From Anaerolineales bacterium (GTDB taxonomy: Bacteria > Chloroflexota > Anaerolineae > 4572-78 > J111), in NCBI GenBank assembly GCA_015075185.1, contig JABTUW010000002.1, forward strand, positions 806,001 to 870,000: a stretch of DNA of 64,000 bases, in the 5' to 3' direction. Positions 27,196-35,974 of the stretch are shown one piece after another (the first letter of the stretch is position 1; the number at the start of each line of letters is the position of its first letter). The notes under the pieces are model-generated. The model made no database searches and was not told the origin of the DNA. It saw only the letters and a list, made by a program, of their open reading frames with translations. Position numbers and translations under genes: made by a program.

Positions 27196-27336
27196 ATTAA
27201 ATCTCCTCCTGACTAAAATTAACTATAAATTGTAACTAAACTCCTGAAGACAGTACCGATTTTTGTCCTGTTGTTTTAGTTACCACCCCCTTTCAAAATA
27301 TAAAATTGTCAATAGTTAATTTTCAAATTTTAACTT

Positions 27337-28287
27337 TCAATTTCTAAAGGAGACGTGCCAGGGCATAGCCAGTCGTTCGGCGGCTAAAATAATTAGATAT
27401 AAGGCGATGCCCAGGACGCAGGCGACAATAATAGCGGCCCAGGCGGAAGCAAATCGAAACAAGGCTGCTTCCTGGGTAATGAAGACGCCCAGGGCAATCC
27501 GGGGACCGCCAAAATATTCACCCACCACCGCACCGATCATACTTAGCGCGGCTGCTACTTTGAAACCGTTAAAAAGAAAAGGCAGACAAGTGGGCAGGCG
27601 CAGTTTGAAGAGGATTTCGAATTCACTGGCAGCGTAGGAGCGCATCAGCTCTAAAGAGCGAGGGTCAACGGAGATTAAACCGCGCACAGTATTAATCATC
27701 ATGGGGAAGAAAACCATAATCGCGACAATAGCCATTTTGGAGAAGGGTTTGTCCAGGCCAAACCAGTTATTCATAATGGGCGCAAAAGCAATAATCGGGG
27801 TTGAATTGGCGGCAATAGCAAACGGCAGCAACGCTTCGCGGGAAAGAGTCCAGCGGGCCGTAGTCAGGGCTACCAAAACACCGAGCGTGCAGCCAAGGGC
27901 GAAGCCACCCAAAGCTTCGCGCAGGGTAAAGAAAGCCGCTTGCAGAATGGGGTCGAGATTGGCCCCCTTTACCAGGACCACCTGATTGCCAAACAGAGAG
28001 AATTCGGCAAAGTTGCCGGCCAGGGCGCTCTCCAGTTTGTCGCGGGAGGCATTAGCCGGGACAAACACCAGCAATCGGTCAGTGGAGGTTGAGGGAATTG
28101 GCGCAGTGGATACGGCGGCATCGTTGGCCTCAAAGATAAACACCTGAGCAAAATTTGCCAGGATGACCGAGGGCCGGGGCAGCAAAAACTTCTCAATTTG
28201 AAAAGCCGCTACCGCACCTTCCCATAGGGCCAGGATAGCAATCAAAACAATAACCGGAGCCAAATATTTTTGCAGGCGATCACTCAT
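27337..28287 (-). CDS. ABC transporter permease, SsuC/TauC type
   Basis: This 316-residue membrane permease belongs to the nitrate/taurine/pyrimidine (NitT/TauT) class. Helix 1 (about 8-28) is followed by the PRPSVI-type periplasmic segment, and the core five helices begin near residue 115. The EAA-like cytoplasmic loop is visible as ELMRSYAASEFEILFKLRLPTCLPFLFNGFKVAAALSMIGAVVGEYF. An unusual insert of about 65 residues (about 50-110) separates helix 1 from the core. It should pair with the ATPase encoded next to it; its start overlaps that gene's stop by four bases. It lies between the ATPase and the fused binding protein. Confidence 0.9.
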   Translation of the reverse strand: MSDRLQKYLAPVIVLIAILALWEGAVAAFQIEKFLLPRPSVILANFAQVFIFEANDAAVSTAPIPSTSTDRLLVFVPANASRDKLESALAGNFAEFSLFGNQVVLVKGANLDPILQAAFFTLREALGGFALGCTLGVLVALTTARWTLSREALLPFAIAANSTPIIAFAPIMNNWFGLDKPFSKMAIVAIMVFFPMMINTVRGLISVDPRSLELMRSYAASEFEILFKLRLPTCLPFLFNGFKVAAALSMIGAVVGEYFGGPRIALGVFITQEAALFRFASAWAAIIVACVLGIALYLIILAAERLAMPWHVSFRN

Positions 28288-29069
28288 TCCCGTTTACTTT
28301 CACTCTTGCGCAGGGCTTCGCGTACCTCAGTTTCCAGTTCAAAGAAGCGAACATTTTCGCGCGTGTCGGCAGTGCGAGGATGAGGCAGGTCAATCTTTAT
28401 ATCAGTGGTAATGCGCCCGGGCCGGGCGGACATGACGATAACGCGAGTTGAAAGAAAAACGGCTTCGGTAATGCTATGGGTGACAAAGATGATAGTGATG
28501 TGAGTTTTCTGCCAGATATTGAGGAGTTCCAGGTTTAACCGCTCGCGCGTCATCTCGTCCAAGGCCCCGAACGGTTCATCCATCAGCAAAATGGACGGCT
28601 CAAAACTCAGCGCACGGGCAATTGCCACCCGCTGCTGCATCCCGCCGGAGAGTTGCCAGGGGAAATGTTTGGCAAATTCACTTAACTCCACCAGCGCCAG
28701 CATTTCGCGGGTGCGGGCCTCTTTTTTCTCTTTGGAATAGTTCATCAACTCCAAAGGGAGCTGCACATTTTTGGCTACAGTCCGCCAGTCATACAGCGTA
28801 GCGGCCTGAAAGACCATACCATAATCGCGGTCCAGGCGAGCCTGGTAAGCAGTTTTGTTGTTAATAGATACTTTACCGGCGCTAATGCCGGTCAAATCGC
28901 CAATGATGCGCAAAAGAGTTGACTTGCCACAGCCGGATGGTCCAATGAATGAAATAAACTCGTTCGGTTGGATAACCAGGCTGATATCTTTGAGGGCATG
29001 GACTTGGTTAGCGGTACCTTCACCAAAGATCTTATTGACATTCTGAATTGAGACAACCGGATTTTGCAT
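28284..29069 (-). CDS. ABC transporter ATP-binding protein, SsuB/TauB type
   Basis: This ATPase of about 261 residues energises the NitT/TauT-class permease. Walker A (GPSGCGKST), the Q-loop (MVFQAATLYDWRTV), the signature (LSGGMQQRVAIARAL), Walker B (ILLMDEPFGALDE) and the H-loop (IIFVTHSITEAVFLSTRV) are all intact. The frame is open a further 73 codons upstream, but that stretch overlaps the LivF-type gene by almost 190 bases and has no family similarity. I therefore start at the ATG of MQNPVVSIQNVNK (29067-29069). Two NitT/TauT-class permeases but only one ATPase of that class are in the operon, so it may serve both. Confidence 0.92.
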   Translation of the reverse strand: MQNPVVSIQNVNKIFGEGTANQVHALKDISLVIQPNEFISFIGPSGCGKSTLLRIIGDLTGISAGKVSINNKTAYQARLDRDYGMVFQAATLYDWRTVAKNVQLPLELMNYSKEKKEARTREMLALVELSEFAKHFPWQLSGGMQQRVAIARALSFEPSILLMDEPFGALDEMTRERLNLELLNIWQKTHITIIFVTHSITEAVFLSTRVIVMSARPGRITTDIKIDLPHPRTADTRENVRFFELETEVREALRKSESKRE

Positions 29070-29100
29070 GGAGGTACTTGGTTGGACCAGCGGTCTAGTT

Positions 29101-29829
29101 TTATATCTCGCCCAGGTAGGCCTGGCGAACCATTTGGTTGTGGCGCAAATTCTCGGCGCTATCGGCGAGGACAATTTCCCCTGTTTGCAGCACATAACCT
29201 CGGTGAGCAATGGCCAGGGCAACATTGGCATTTTGTTCAACCAACAGGATCGTCGTTCCGCTGCGATTAATTTCGCTAATCTTGTCAAAGATACTCTCGA
29301 CGAGAATGGGGGCTAAACCCATCGAAGGTTCATCCATCAGCAACAGGCGGGGCCGGGCCATCAAGGCGCGAGCCGTCGCCAGCATTTGCTGCTCACCCCC
29401 GCTGAGGGTTCCGGCAACCTGCTGGCGGCGTTCTTTCAGGCGCGGGAAAAGGGTAAAAGAGAGATCCATATCCTGGGCAATACCCCGCCCGTCCCGGCGA
29501 TGGTAGGCGCCCATGTCCAGATTTTCAGAAACAGTGAGGCTGGCAAAAACGCCTCGACCCTCCGGGACCATAGCCAGCCCTTTGCTAACCAGATTGTGTG
29601 GCTTGTAGGTGCGCAAATCCTCACCGTCGAAATAGATCGAGCCGTGACGCGGCTGGAGCAGTCCGCTGATGGTTTTAAGGGTGGTGCTTTTGCCCGCCCC
29701 ATTCCCGCCGATCAGGGTCACAATTTCGCCTTCTTCAACCGTTAGCGAGATGCCTTTGAGGGCGTGGATATTGCCATAATAGGTGTGTACATCTTTAACT
29801 TCGAGAAGAGGCATGGGCTTATGCTCCAC
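29101..29829 (-). CDS. livF: Branched-chain amino acid type ABC transporter ATP-binding protein LivF
   Basis: This 242-residue LivF-family ATPase has EVKDVHTYYGNIHALKGISL at the N-terminus, Walker A GGNGAGKST, the LivF-typical LAMVPEGRGVFASLTVSENL, signature TLSGGEQQMLATARAL, Walker B LLLMDEPSMGLAP and the H-loop replaced by a LLVEQNA segment, as is normal for LivF. It should pair with LivG as a heterodimer under the LivH/LivM channel. The family transports branched-chain amino acids, amides, urea and other small polar compounds, so the substrate cannot be assigned by family alone. Confidence 0.93.
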   Translation of the reverse strand: MEHKPMPLLEVKDVHTYYGNIHALKGISLTVEEGEIVTLIGGNGAGKSTTLKTISGLLQPRHGSIYFDGEDLRTYKPHNLVSKGLAMVPEGRGVFASLTVSENLDMGAYHRRDGRGIAQDMDLSFTLFPRLKERRQQVAGTLSGGEQQMLATARALMARPRLLLMDEPSMGLAPILVESIFDKISEINRSGTTILLVEQNANVALAIAHRGYVLQTGEIVLADSAENLRHNQMVRQAYLGEI

Positions 29830-29843
29830 AGATAAAGGATGGC

Positions 29844-30632
29844 TCAGGCGGCCTGCTCCAAATTGGTGACAACGCCGCGTCCCAGGTAAGCTTCAATCAC
29901 ACGCGTATTCCGCTGAATCTCAGCCGGGACACCTTCGGCAATCTTAACCCCATAATCGAGCACACTGACGGTTTCTGAAATACCCATCACCACCCGCATG
30001 TCATGCTCAATCAACAAAATAGTGATGCCAAGCGCGTCTCGCAGATTCTGGATGAAGTGGGTCATCTCGGCTGTTTCTTGGGGGTTCATTCCGGCGGTTG
30101 GCTCGTCGAGCAGCAGCACTTTGGGTTTGCTGGCCAGGGCACGGGCGATTTCCAGCCGGCGTTGGTCGCCATAAGGCAGATTCTTGGCCAGCAGGTCGCC
30201 TTTGCCGGCCAGGCCGACAAAACGCAGCAACCGGCGGGCTTCTTCCAGGGCTTCGCTTTCCTCTTGCCGAACCCTGGGGAAACGAAAGATGGCCCCGGCC
30301 AACCCCGATTTTAAATGACTGTGCAGCCCAACCAGAACGTTTTCTATGGCCGGCATATTGGCAAACAGGCGAATATTTTGGTAAGTCCGGGCAATACCCT
30401 TGTGGGTGATTTGATCGGGTAATTTACCAAGCAAGGACTCGCCATCCAGGAGAATATCCCCCTCTTCGGGCTTATAAAAGCCGGTGATGCAGTTAAACAG
30501 CGTGGTTTTCCCGGCGCCGTTAGGCCCTATTACGCTATGGATGGCCTTCTCCTTGATGTCCAAATCCAGGTCGCCAATAGCGACCAGTCCACCAAATCGT
30601 TTAACCAGTTTCTGAACTTTAAGTTTTGACAT
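29844..30632 (-). CDS. livG: Branched-chain amino acid type ABC transporter ATP-binding protein LivG
   Basis: The 262-residue LivG-family ATPase shows KRFGGLVAIGDLDLDIKE, Walker A GPNGAGKTTLFNCITGFY, KGIARTYQNIRLFANM (LivG-specific Q-loop), LPYGDQRRLEIARALA (signature variant usual for LivG), Walker B VLLLDEPTAGMNP and IEHDMRVVMGISETV. It forms the second nucleotide-binding half with LivF. Its start overlaps the LivM-type stop by one base, and LivF follows after 14 bases, consistent with one transcript. Confidence 0.93.
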   Translation of the reverse strand: MSKLKVQKLVKRFGGLVAIGDLDLDIKEKAIHSVIGPNGAGKTTLFNCITGFYKPEEGDILLDGESLLGKLPDQITHKGIARTYQNIRLFANMPAIENVLVGLHSHLKSGLAGAIFRFPRVRQEESEALEEARRLLRFVGLAGKGDLLAKNLPYGDQRRLEIARALASKPKVLLLDEPTAGMNPQETAEMTHFIQNLRDALGITILLIEHDMRVVMGISETVSVLDYGVKIAEGVPAEIQRNTRVIEAYLGRGVVTNLEQAA

Positions 30633-32365
30633 TATTGACCACTCGTTGCGGCTGATGCTGCACTTTTTAACTCGACAACTGGCTCTTCGGCCGGTTCTTC
30701 TGCGTGGAGTTCACGCTGGCGGGTTTTTTCCGGCCACAAACCCTCGGGCCGGTACACCATCATCGCCACCAGTACCGCCCCGTAGACCAACAAACGAAAC
30801 TCGTCAAACTCCCGCAGCAACTCCGGCAGACCTACCAGCGCCAGAGCGCCCACAATGACGCCGGGAATACTGCCCATACCGCCGACAATAATCAACGAGA
30901 GCACGTTGATCGAAATCAATAAGTTAAAGCTGTGCGGGTAGATAGTAGCCAGTTTGCTGGCAAAAATAGCGCCGCTCAAGCCAGAGAAGGCGGCGCCAGC
31001 TCCAAAGGCCATGAGTTTGGTGGCGACCAAGTTAATACCCATCGCCTGGGCCACGTCTTCGTCCTCGCGCATGGCCATCCAGGCCCGGCCAACCCGCGAG
31101 TCTTTCAAACGGAAGGCGACAAAGGCGCCAATCAGACAGGCAATTAAAATTAGATAGTATAGTTTCTGGGCATTATCGAAGGTAAACCCACCAATCTGTG
31201 CTCTGGCGACCTGCACAATACCTTGCGAGCCGCCGATGTGGGGTTTGAGCAAGTCAGACAGGGCCAGGATGCGGATGATTTCGCCAAAGCCCAGGGTAAC
31301 AATGGCCAGGTAGTCGCCGCGAATATGAAGCACCGGCACACCCAGGATAACCCCAGCCAGCACCGAGACTCCTACGGCGACCGGCAGAGCCTCCCAAAAG
31401 GTCCACTGCGCTGAAGTAGTCAACTCACCCCCGCTGGTAGTTAAGACGCCCATGGTATAGGCTCCGATAGCAAAAAAGGCCACGTAGCCTAAATCAAGCA
31501 GCCCGGCAAAACCGACTACTATATTCAACCCGAGGCCCATCAGGATGTACAGTCCAACGGTGGTTGCCACTTCACTGAGAAACGGGCCGAGCAAATTGGG
31601 TAAAAAAATCAAGAGCAAGGCAATGATGAACAAACTGCCATAGCGCATCGTATTTTGACGGTTGACCGGCATTTCGCGATAGCGCGCCTGGGCCGTGGGT
31701 TTCCAACTTGCCCAGAGATATTGACCCCCCGCTACAACAACTAAAACCACGATTGCCCCGATGATAGACAACCCCTTTTGATTTCTGGCCCCAAACATCC
31801 AACTGACCGTCTTGGCAGCTTGCGGCCAGGGGGTCAGGGTGAGGCGGATCAAATCCTGAAGCAAACCGATGAGCGCAACCCAAACCAGACCCAGGATAAT
31901 GGCCTGGCGGATTCGGGCCGGGAGTGAATAAACCAACCCGGCAATTAAGCCAACCCCGGCGCCGCCAGCCAATAAATACAAGACCGCCAGGGCGGTGCTT
32001 TTTTGATTGAATGTTAGAATCTGGAAAAGAGGTGGAGATGCGTTGACCAAGACGGCCCGCATGTTAATGACCTTGCTCAGCAGTACAAAACCGGCTACGA
32101 CACCGCCGACGATTAAACCGGCCAGCAGGCTGCTGATCAAAATCGCCCGCCGGTCGTGGCTGCCGTTTCGCTTGGCAGCAATATAGCCCATGGCAAAGGT
32201 TATAATCAGGAGCAGAATTTGGCCCAACGAAATTACACCGGCAATGATGTCTCGCTTGTTGAAGGCTTCAACCATGCCTACCAGCGAAAGCAACACGGCC
32301 ACCACGCCGCCAATCAAACCGATCTGGACCACACGCGTCCAATTGAGTTGAAACTTTTCGCTCAT
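30632..32365 (-). CDS. livM: Branched-chain amino acid type ABC permease LivM with N-terminal extension
   Basis: This 577-residue permease is clearly longer than the usual 300-420 residues of LivM. The conserved LivM core starts near residue 265 (GLNIVVGFAGLLDLGYVAFFAIGAY) and includes the LTLGFGEIIRIL-like segment, GRAWMAMREDEDVAQAMGIN and the SINVLSLIIVGGMGSIPG motif. Residues 1-250 add about six hydrophobic helices plus a hydrophilic loop. The C-terminal tail is acidic (EEPAEEPVVELKSA). It forms the channel with LivH. The extension is uninterrupted and in frame, so it looks genuine. Confidence 0.9.
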   Translation of the reverse strand: MSEKFQLNWTRVVQIGLIGGVVAVLLSLVGMVEAFNKRDIIAGVISLGQILLLIITFAMGYIAAKRNGSHDRRAILISSLLAGLIVGGVVAGFVLLSKVINMRAVLVNASPPLFQILTFNQKSTALAVLYLLAGGAGVGLIAGLVYSLPARIRQAIILGLVWVALIGLLQDLIRLTLTPWPQAAKTVSWMFGARNQKGLSIIGAIVVLVVVAGGQYLWASWKPTAQARYREMPVNRQNTMRYGSLFIIALLLIFLPNLLGPFLSEVATTVGLYILMGLGLNIVVGFAGLLDLGYVAFFAIGAYTMGVLTTSGGELTTSAQWTFWEALPVAVGVSVLAGVILGVPVLHIRGDYLAIVTLGFGEIIRILALSDLLKPHIGGSQGIVQVARAQIGGFTFDNAQKLYYLILIACLIGAFVAFRLKDSRVGRAWMAMREDEDVAQAMGINLVATKLMAFGAGAAFSGLSGAIFASKLATIYPHSFNLLISINVLSLIIVGGMGSIPGVIVGALALVGLPELLREFDEFRLLVYGAVLVAMMVYRPEGLWPEKTRQRELHAEEPAEEPVVELKSAASAATSGQ

Positions 32366-32376
32366 AACGATGTACC

Positions 32377-33441
32377 TCAGGCTTTGGCCTTGCCCAGCCG
32401 TTCGCCCAGAATACCCTGCGGACGAAAGATCAAGATAAGCACCAACATACTAAAAGCAATGACATCTTTAAGCTGATAAGGGGCTGGGATGCCCAACCCA
32501 TCGAGAAACAGACTCGGCCCAACCGATTCAAAGATGCCTAAAAACAGGCCGCCCAGCATAGCTCCGGGAATGTTGCCGATACCACCCAGCACCGCAGCAG
32601 TAAAAGCCTTGATGCCGGGGATAAAACCCATGAAGAAACTGACCTGCCGGAACATCAGCGCATACAATACTCCGGCGGCTCCGGCCAGGGCCGCACCCAA
32701 AATAAAGGTTTGAACAATGATGGCGTCCACGTTAATCCCCATCAATGCCGCCACATCCTTGTTTTCAGAAACGGCCCGCATTGCTTTGCCGGTTTTGGTG
32801 TGCTGGACAAACATATAGAGGCCAAACATGAGCAAGGCCGCGGCAACGACAACGACCACTTGAATCTTCTGGATGGTAAGATCACCCCCCAAACTCCACA
32901 CGCCCTTTAAGACTCTTACTTCTGGATATGCTTTAAATTGAGAGCCATACAAACCACGGAATGTATATTGGAGGAAGAAAGAGGCGCCGATGGCGGTAAT
33001 CAGGGGGACCAGCCGAGGAGCGCGCCGGAGCGGACGATAAGCAATCCGCTCGAGTAGTACTGCTACCATAACCGAGGTGGCCATCGCTACACCAAAGACG
33101 GCCAGCAGTCCTAGCAGTGGATTATTATCCAGAACTTTGGCTCGATTCATGGCGTCGGCGATAAAGTAACCGGTGAAGGCCCCGCTCATGTAAACTTCGC
33201 CGTGAGCAAAATTGATCATGCGCAGTACCCCATACACCATGGTGTAACCCAAGGCAATGAGAGCGTAGATGCTCCCCTGGGCCAACCCAAAAACGACAAA
33301 GTCAAACCATTGGCGGCTGGTGTAATGACCGGATTGCAGAGTTGCAACGGAGCCAATCACAATGATGGCGACAATAAATGCGCCAACCAACGCCAGCGAC
33401 ACGTTGACGAAGGTCAAATTATCCAGGATGCGCCGTGGCAT
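32377..33441 (-). CDS. livH: Branched-chain amino acid type ABC permease LivH
   Basis: The 354-residue permease has an N-terminal helix, then FGLAQGSIYALIALGYTMVYGVLRMINFAHGEVYMSGAF, the strongly conserved start of LivH proteins. RAVSENKDVAALMGINVD is the cytoplasmic coupling loop and FIPGIKAFTAAVLGGIGNIPGAMLGG the C-terminal signature. About nine helices are predicted. It is encoded 12 bases before LivM in the same direction. A 245-base gap separates it from the second NitT/TauT-class permease upstream. Confidence 0.93.
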   Translation of the reverse strand: MPRRILDNLTFVNVSLALVGAFIVAIIVIGSVATLQSGHYTSRQWFDFVVFGLAQGSIYALIALGYTMVYGVLRMINFAHGEVYMSGAFTGYFIADAMNRAKVLDNNPLLGLLAVFGVAMATSVMVAVLLERIAYRPLRRAPRLVPLITAIGASFFLQYTFRGLYGSQFKAYPEVRVLKGVWSLGGDLTIQKIQVVVVVAAALLMFGLYMFVQHTKTGKAMRAVSENKDVAALMGINVDAIIVQTFILGAALAGAAGVLYALMFRQVSFFMGFIPGIKAFTAAVLGGIGNIPGAMLGGLFLGIFESVGPSLFLDGLGIPAPYQLKDVIAFSMLVLILIFRPQGILGERLGKAKA

Positions 33442-33686
33442 ACACTCCTCCTTTTGTTGTTAATCAAAATGTTCCTCTACTGCCCATCAAAAAATCCACC
33501 AGCCAGATAAGGACTGTGACCGGTCCATCTACCTCCATGTGCGCCGTTAGTTCTCAAGTCGGTGGAGAAAGGTGGAGAAGGGAAGGGCAAGTGCGGTTAG
33601 AGCAGACGATAAAGTTTGGCAGGCTGATAACAAGTGCGAAATTGCACGCAATAATAACCAAAAAGGGCTATCTTTGCAAGTTTTAG
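33442..33686. other. Intergenic gap within the transport operon
   Basis: About 245 bases between the upstream permease gene and livH. A short open frame on the plus strand has no convincing features. I see no strong terminator or promoter here, so read-through from the upstream permease gene is possible but not shown. Confidence 0.4.
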
Positions 33687-34706
33687 CTATATTTCGACAG
33701 GCCGATGCCGAATAAAGATCTTTTCCAGCAAGATGATGGCAAAGAAGAAAATCATCCCGGCCAGGGAGGCAATAAGAATACTGGCCCACAGTTTTTCCGG
33801 GCCGGTAGCGTAGTATTGGTTAAAATTAAGAATAGCCCGTCCTAATCCATTTGCAATGCCCGAGGGCAACTCGCCGATGATAGCCCCCACTACGCTGGCC
33901 GTAGCTGAGACCTTGAGAGCAGTAAAGATGTAGGGCAGCGCCGCCGGCACCCGCAGTTTCCATAATACTGCCCAAGGGGTGGCAGCATAAGAGCGCATCA
34001 GTTCTAGGGCTGTTACCTGGGGTGAGAGCAGACCACGCAGGGTGTTGATGGTGACGGGGAAAAAAGTTAGATAAGCGGCAATAATAGCCACCGAAAACCA
34101 ATTGCCGCCCAGCCAAATCACGACCATAGGCGCAATAGCCAGCAGGGGTACGGTTTGCGAAGCCACTACATAGGGAAGAAGACCGCGCTCCAGCAGAGTG
34201 GAGTGAGCAAAGATGACACCCAAAGTAAAACCCAAAGTCCCACCCAACAAAAAGCCAACTAATGCCTCTTGCAGGGTAAATAGTGAGGCACGCATCAGGA
34301 TGGTGAGCAAAATCTCATCACCGCCCCGCCGAGGTGGTTCAAAGAGGGTGCCAATGATTTCCGCAAGCGGTGGCATAGAGCGGTCATCGGCGCTGATAGG
34401 CAAGGCCATCTTGCACAGCCCCAGATTCTGGCACAAAACGCCTGGTACCCGCTCACTGCCTACTTTCACCTCGGCAGTACCCCGCAGATATTTACCGCCC
34501 GGTGCAGCCAGAAGTTTGTATCCCTGCCAGGTTAATCCTAGCAGCAGTACCACCAGAAAGAAGTAAAAGATAGACTTGGTCCAGCCCGGAATTCTAAAGG
34601 TAGCGAGGGCGTTGCCCCCCTTGGCAACTTCAACTTGCGTTGCGATGGCCAACCTCTCTTGACTTTGGCTAGGTATTAGTGGAAAGGAGATGGTATTGTA
34701 GCACAA
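33687..34706 (-). CDS. ABC transporter permease, SsuC/TauC type (second)
   Basis: This 339-residue NitT/TauT-class permease is a paralogue of the one at 27337, sharing FTLQEALVGFLLGGTLGF, INTLRGLLSPQVTALELMRSYAA and LKVSATASVVGAIIGELPSG. It too carries an insert between helix 1 and the core (about 70-140), here with two Cys (GVLCQNLGLCKM). The two permeases may form a heterodimer over one ATPase. The TTG start at 34704-34706 is doubtful because it falls inside a possible -10 element (TACAAT); a second in-frame TTG at 34650-34652 is an alternative. The first membrane helix begins about residue 47, so either start leaves it intact. Confidence 0.85.
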   Translation of the reverse strand: MCYNTISFPLIPSQSQERLAIATQVEVAKGGNALATFRIPGWTKSIFYFFLVVLLLGLTWQGYKLLAAPGGKYLRGTAEVKVGSERVPGVLCQNLGLCKMALPISADDRSMPPLAEIIGTLFEPPRRGGDEILLTILMRASLFTLQEALVGFLLGGTLGFTLGVIFAHSTLLERGLLPYVVASQTVPLLAIAPMVVIWLGGNWFSVAIIAAYLTFFPVTINTLRGLLSPQVTALELMRSYAATPWAVLWKLRVPAALPYIFTALKVSATASVVGAIIGELPSGIANGLGRAILNFNQYYATGPEKLWASILIASLAGMIFFFAIILLEKIFIRHRPVEI

Positions 34707-34724
34707 GGGCTATGGGGACGCAAC
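34696..34724 (-). promoter_or_regulatory. Possible promoter of the transport operon
   Basis: On the minus strand an extended -10 (TGC followed by TACAAT) is preceded at 17 bases by a weak -35 (TTGCGT). It lies just upstream of the first permease gene, after the stop of the minus-strand gene at 34728. Consensus match only. Confidence 0.35.
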
Positions 34725-34727
34725 CAT

Positions 34728-35654
34728 TTATGAATTTGTTTCGATCACTTGAACGGGATTTAAGGCTTGTACAGCGGGCTTTAAATCTAAGGCTTTAACG
34801 AGAGCAGCTAGTTCAGCATCCGTAAGTGGGCGACCTTTACCCGAATAGGCGATCAAGGCTGCTTCTAAAACATTCGTCCCAAACGAGCGCCCATCAATCC
34901 GGGGCGTGCTCGTGATAAGATAAGCCACACCACGAGACTGCATTAACTCGACGTCACTGGCCGTAGTGGTGTTCGTGATAATCACCTTGCCCCGCATATC
35001 GCGGGGCATATAGCGGCGAATATATTGAAAATCTCCGGCGACGACCGGGCCATAGTTAAACCACTTTTCATACTTGGGGATATTTCTATCCTGATCTTGA
35101 CCAGTCGGGTAGAGCATGCTTATTGGCATCAGCCCAACTACCGGCATTAGCATAGCAGCTAGGGTGCGCAACCGAGCCAGCCCATAAACAGGCAGGGGAA
35201 TACCCAGTCCAAACATCAAATCACAAAACACCAGTTCAAAACCGGCCCGGTCGAGCGACTCAGCCATGCCGTAACGGTCGGCAGCGACTGGCATCATTGC
35301 TTTGCGAGGGGTAACGGGGAACTGAAAATGAGGCTCGGCCATCTGAAAAATGTTTTGCTCCAGGGTCAGCTTTAGCCCCCGTCCGTCGGTACAGGGAGTC
35401 TGTTTTACGTCTTTAACCAAATTGAGTCCGGAGCGCAGCGGATAACTTTTATTAAGCACCCGCACAAAAAGTTCGACGCCGCCGACACCAAAGGCATCTA
35501 CCTTGCCATCCATTTCGCCAAAGAGTGCCCTGGCTTTCTTTTCATTGCCATCGCAGCCGATTCGCTCAATAAGAATCGCTTCGTTACCTAGTTTGAACTC
35601 TGCCTTCTTATCCCGGCTGGAACTGCCTAAACTGATACTGACTACATGTTTCAT
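34728..35654 (-). CDS. Protein of uncertain function (MKHVVSISLGSS family)
   Basis: The 308-residue protein has a distinctive start (VVSISLGSSSRDKKAEFKLGNEAILIERIGCDGNEKKARALFGEMDGKVDAFGVGGVELFV) and a Gly-rich loop near 53-60. Similar proteins in Chloroflexota and Deinococcota are, as I recall, sometimes labelled quinate 5-dehydrogenase; I cannot see the evidence for that activity. VVAGDFQYIRRYMPRDMRGKVIITNTTTASDVELMQSRGVAYLITSTPRIDG near 205-255 looks like a Rossmann-like fold. No membrane segment. It precedes the transport operon by 21 bases on the same strand but may have a separate role. Confidence 0.55.
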   Translation of the reverse strand: MKHVVSISLGSSSRDKKAEFKLGNEAILIERIGCDGNEKKARALFGEMDGKVDAFGVGGVELFVRVLNKSYPLRSGLNLVKDVKQTPCTDGRGLKLTLEQNIFQMAEPHFQFPVTPRKAMMPVAADRYGMAESLDRAGFELVFCDLMFGLGIPLPVYGLARLRTLAAMLMPVVGLMPISMLYPTGQDQDRNIPKYEKWFNYGPVVAGDFQYIRRYMPRDMRGKVIITNTTTASDVELMQSRGVAYLITSTPRIDGRSFGTNVLEAALIAYSGKGRPLTDAELAALVKALDLKPAVQALNPVQVIETNS

Positions 35655-35974
35655 TGTCGCTACATAACTCTCGAAAGTAAGCGATCAGACCCCACACCTC
35701 ACCAAAATAGATAATAGGTGGAGTAAAATAACAAAAATATAGCAAAAGGAATATATATTTCCCTAAATTACAGTAAAAATGACCTACAAGTGGGTTAGGA
35801 AATAAAGAAAATCTCGAAAAATTATTTCTAGGACAAATGAACTTTTGAGGTACGAGAACTCAGGTGCCAGTATTTTGAGCAAGTGGGGTAAATTTTGTAA
35901 AACAAGGCTAAAATTATATTGCCATCCCTACAAAAGGATAAAATACTCACACAAGTGGAAAAATAAAGAACAAG
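35655..35974. other. AT-rich intergenic region without recognised genes
   Basis: About 320 bases of AT-rich sequence between two minus-strand genes. I see no open frame with family similarity, no strong hairpin and no clear promoter. Confidence 0.6.

Noticed and set aside
29070..29288. N-terminal extension of the SsuB-type ATPase
   Set aside because: It overlaps the LivF gene in another frame and has no similarity to ABC proteins; the ATG at 29067-29069 fits the family length.
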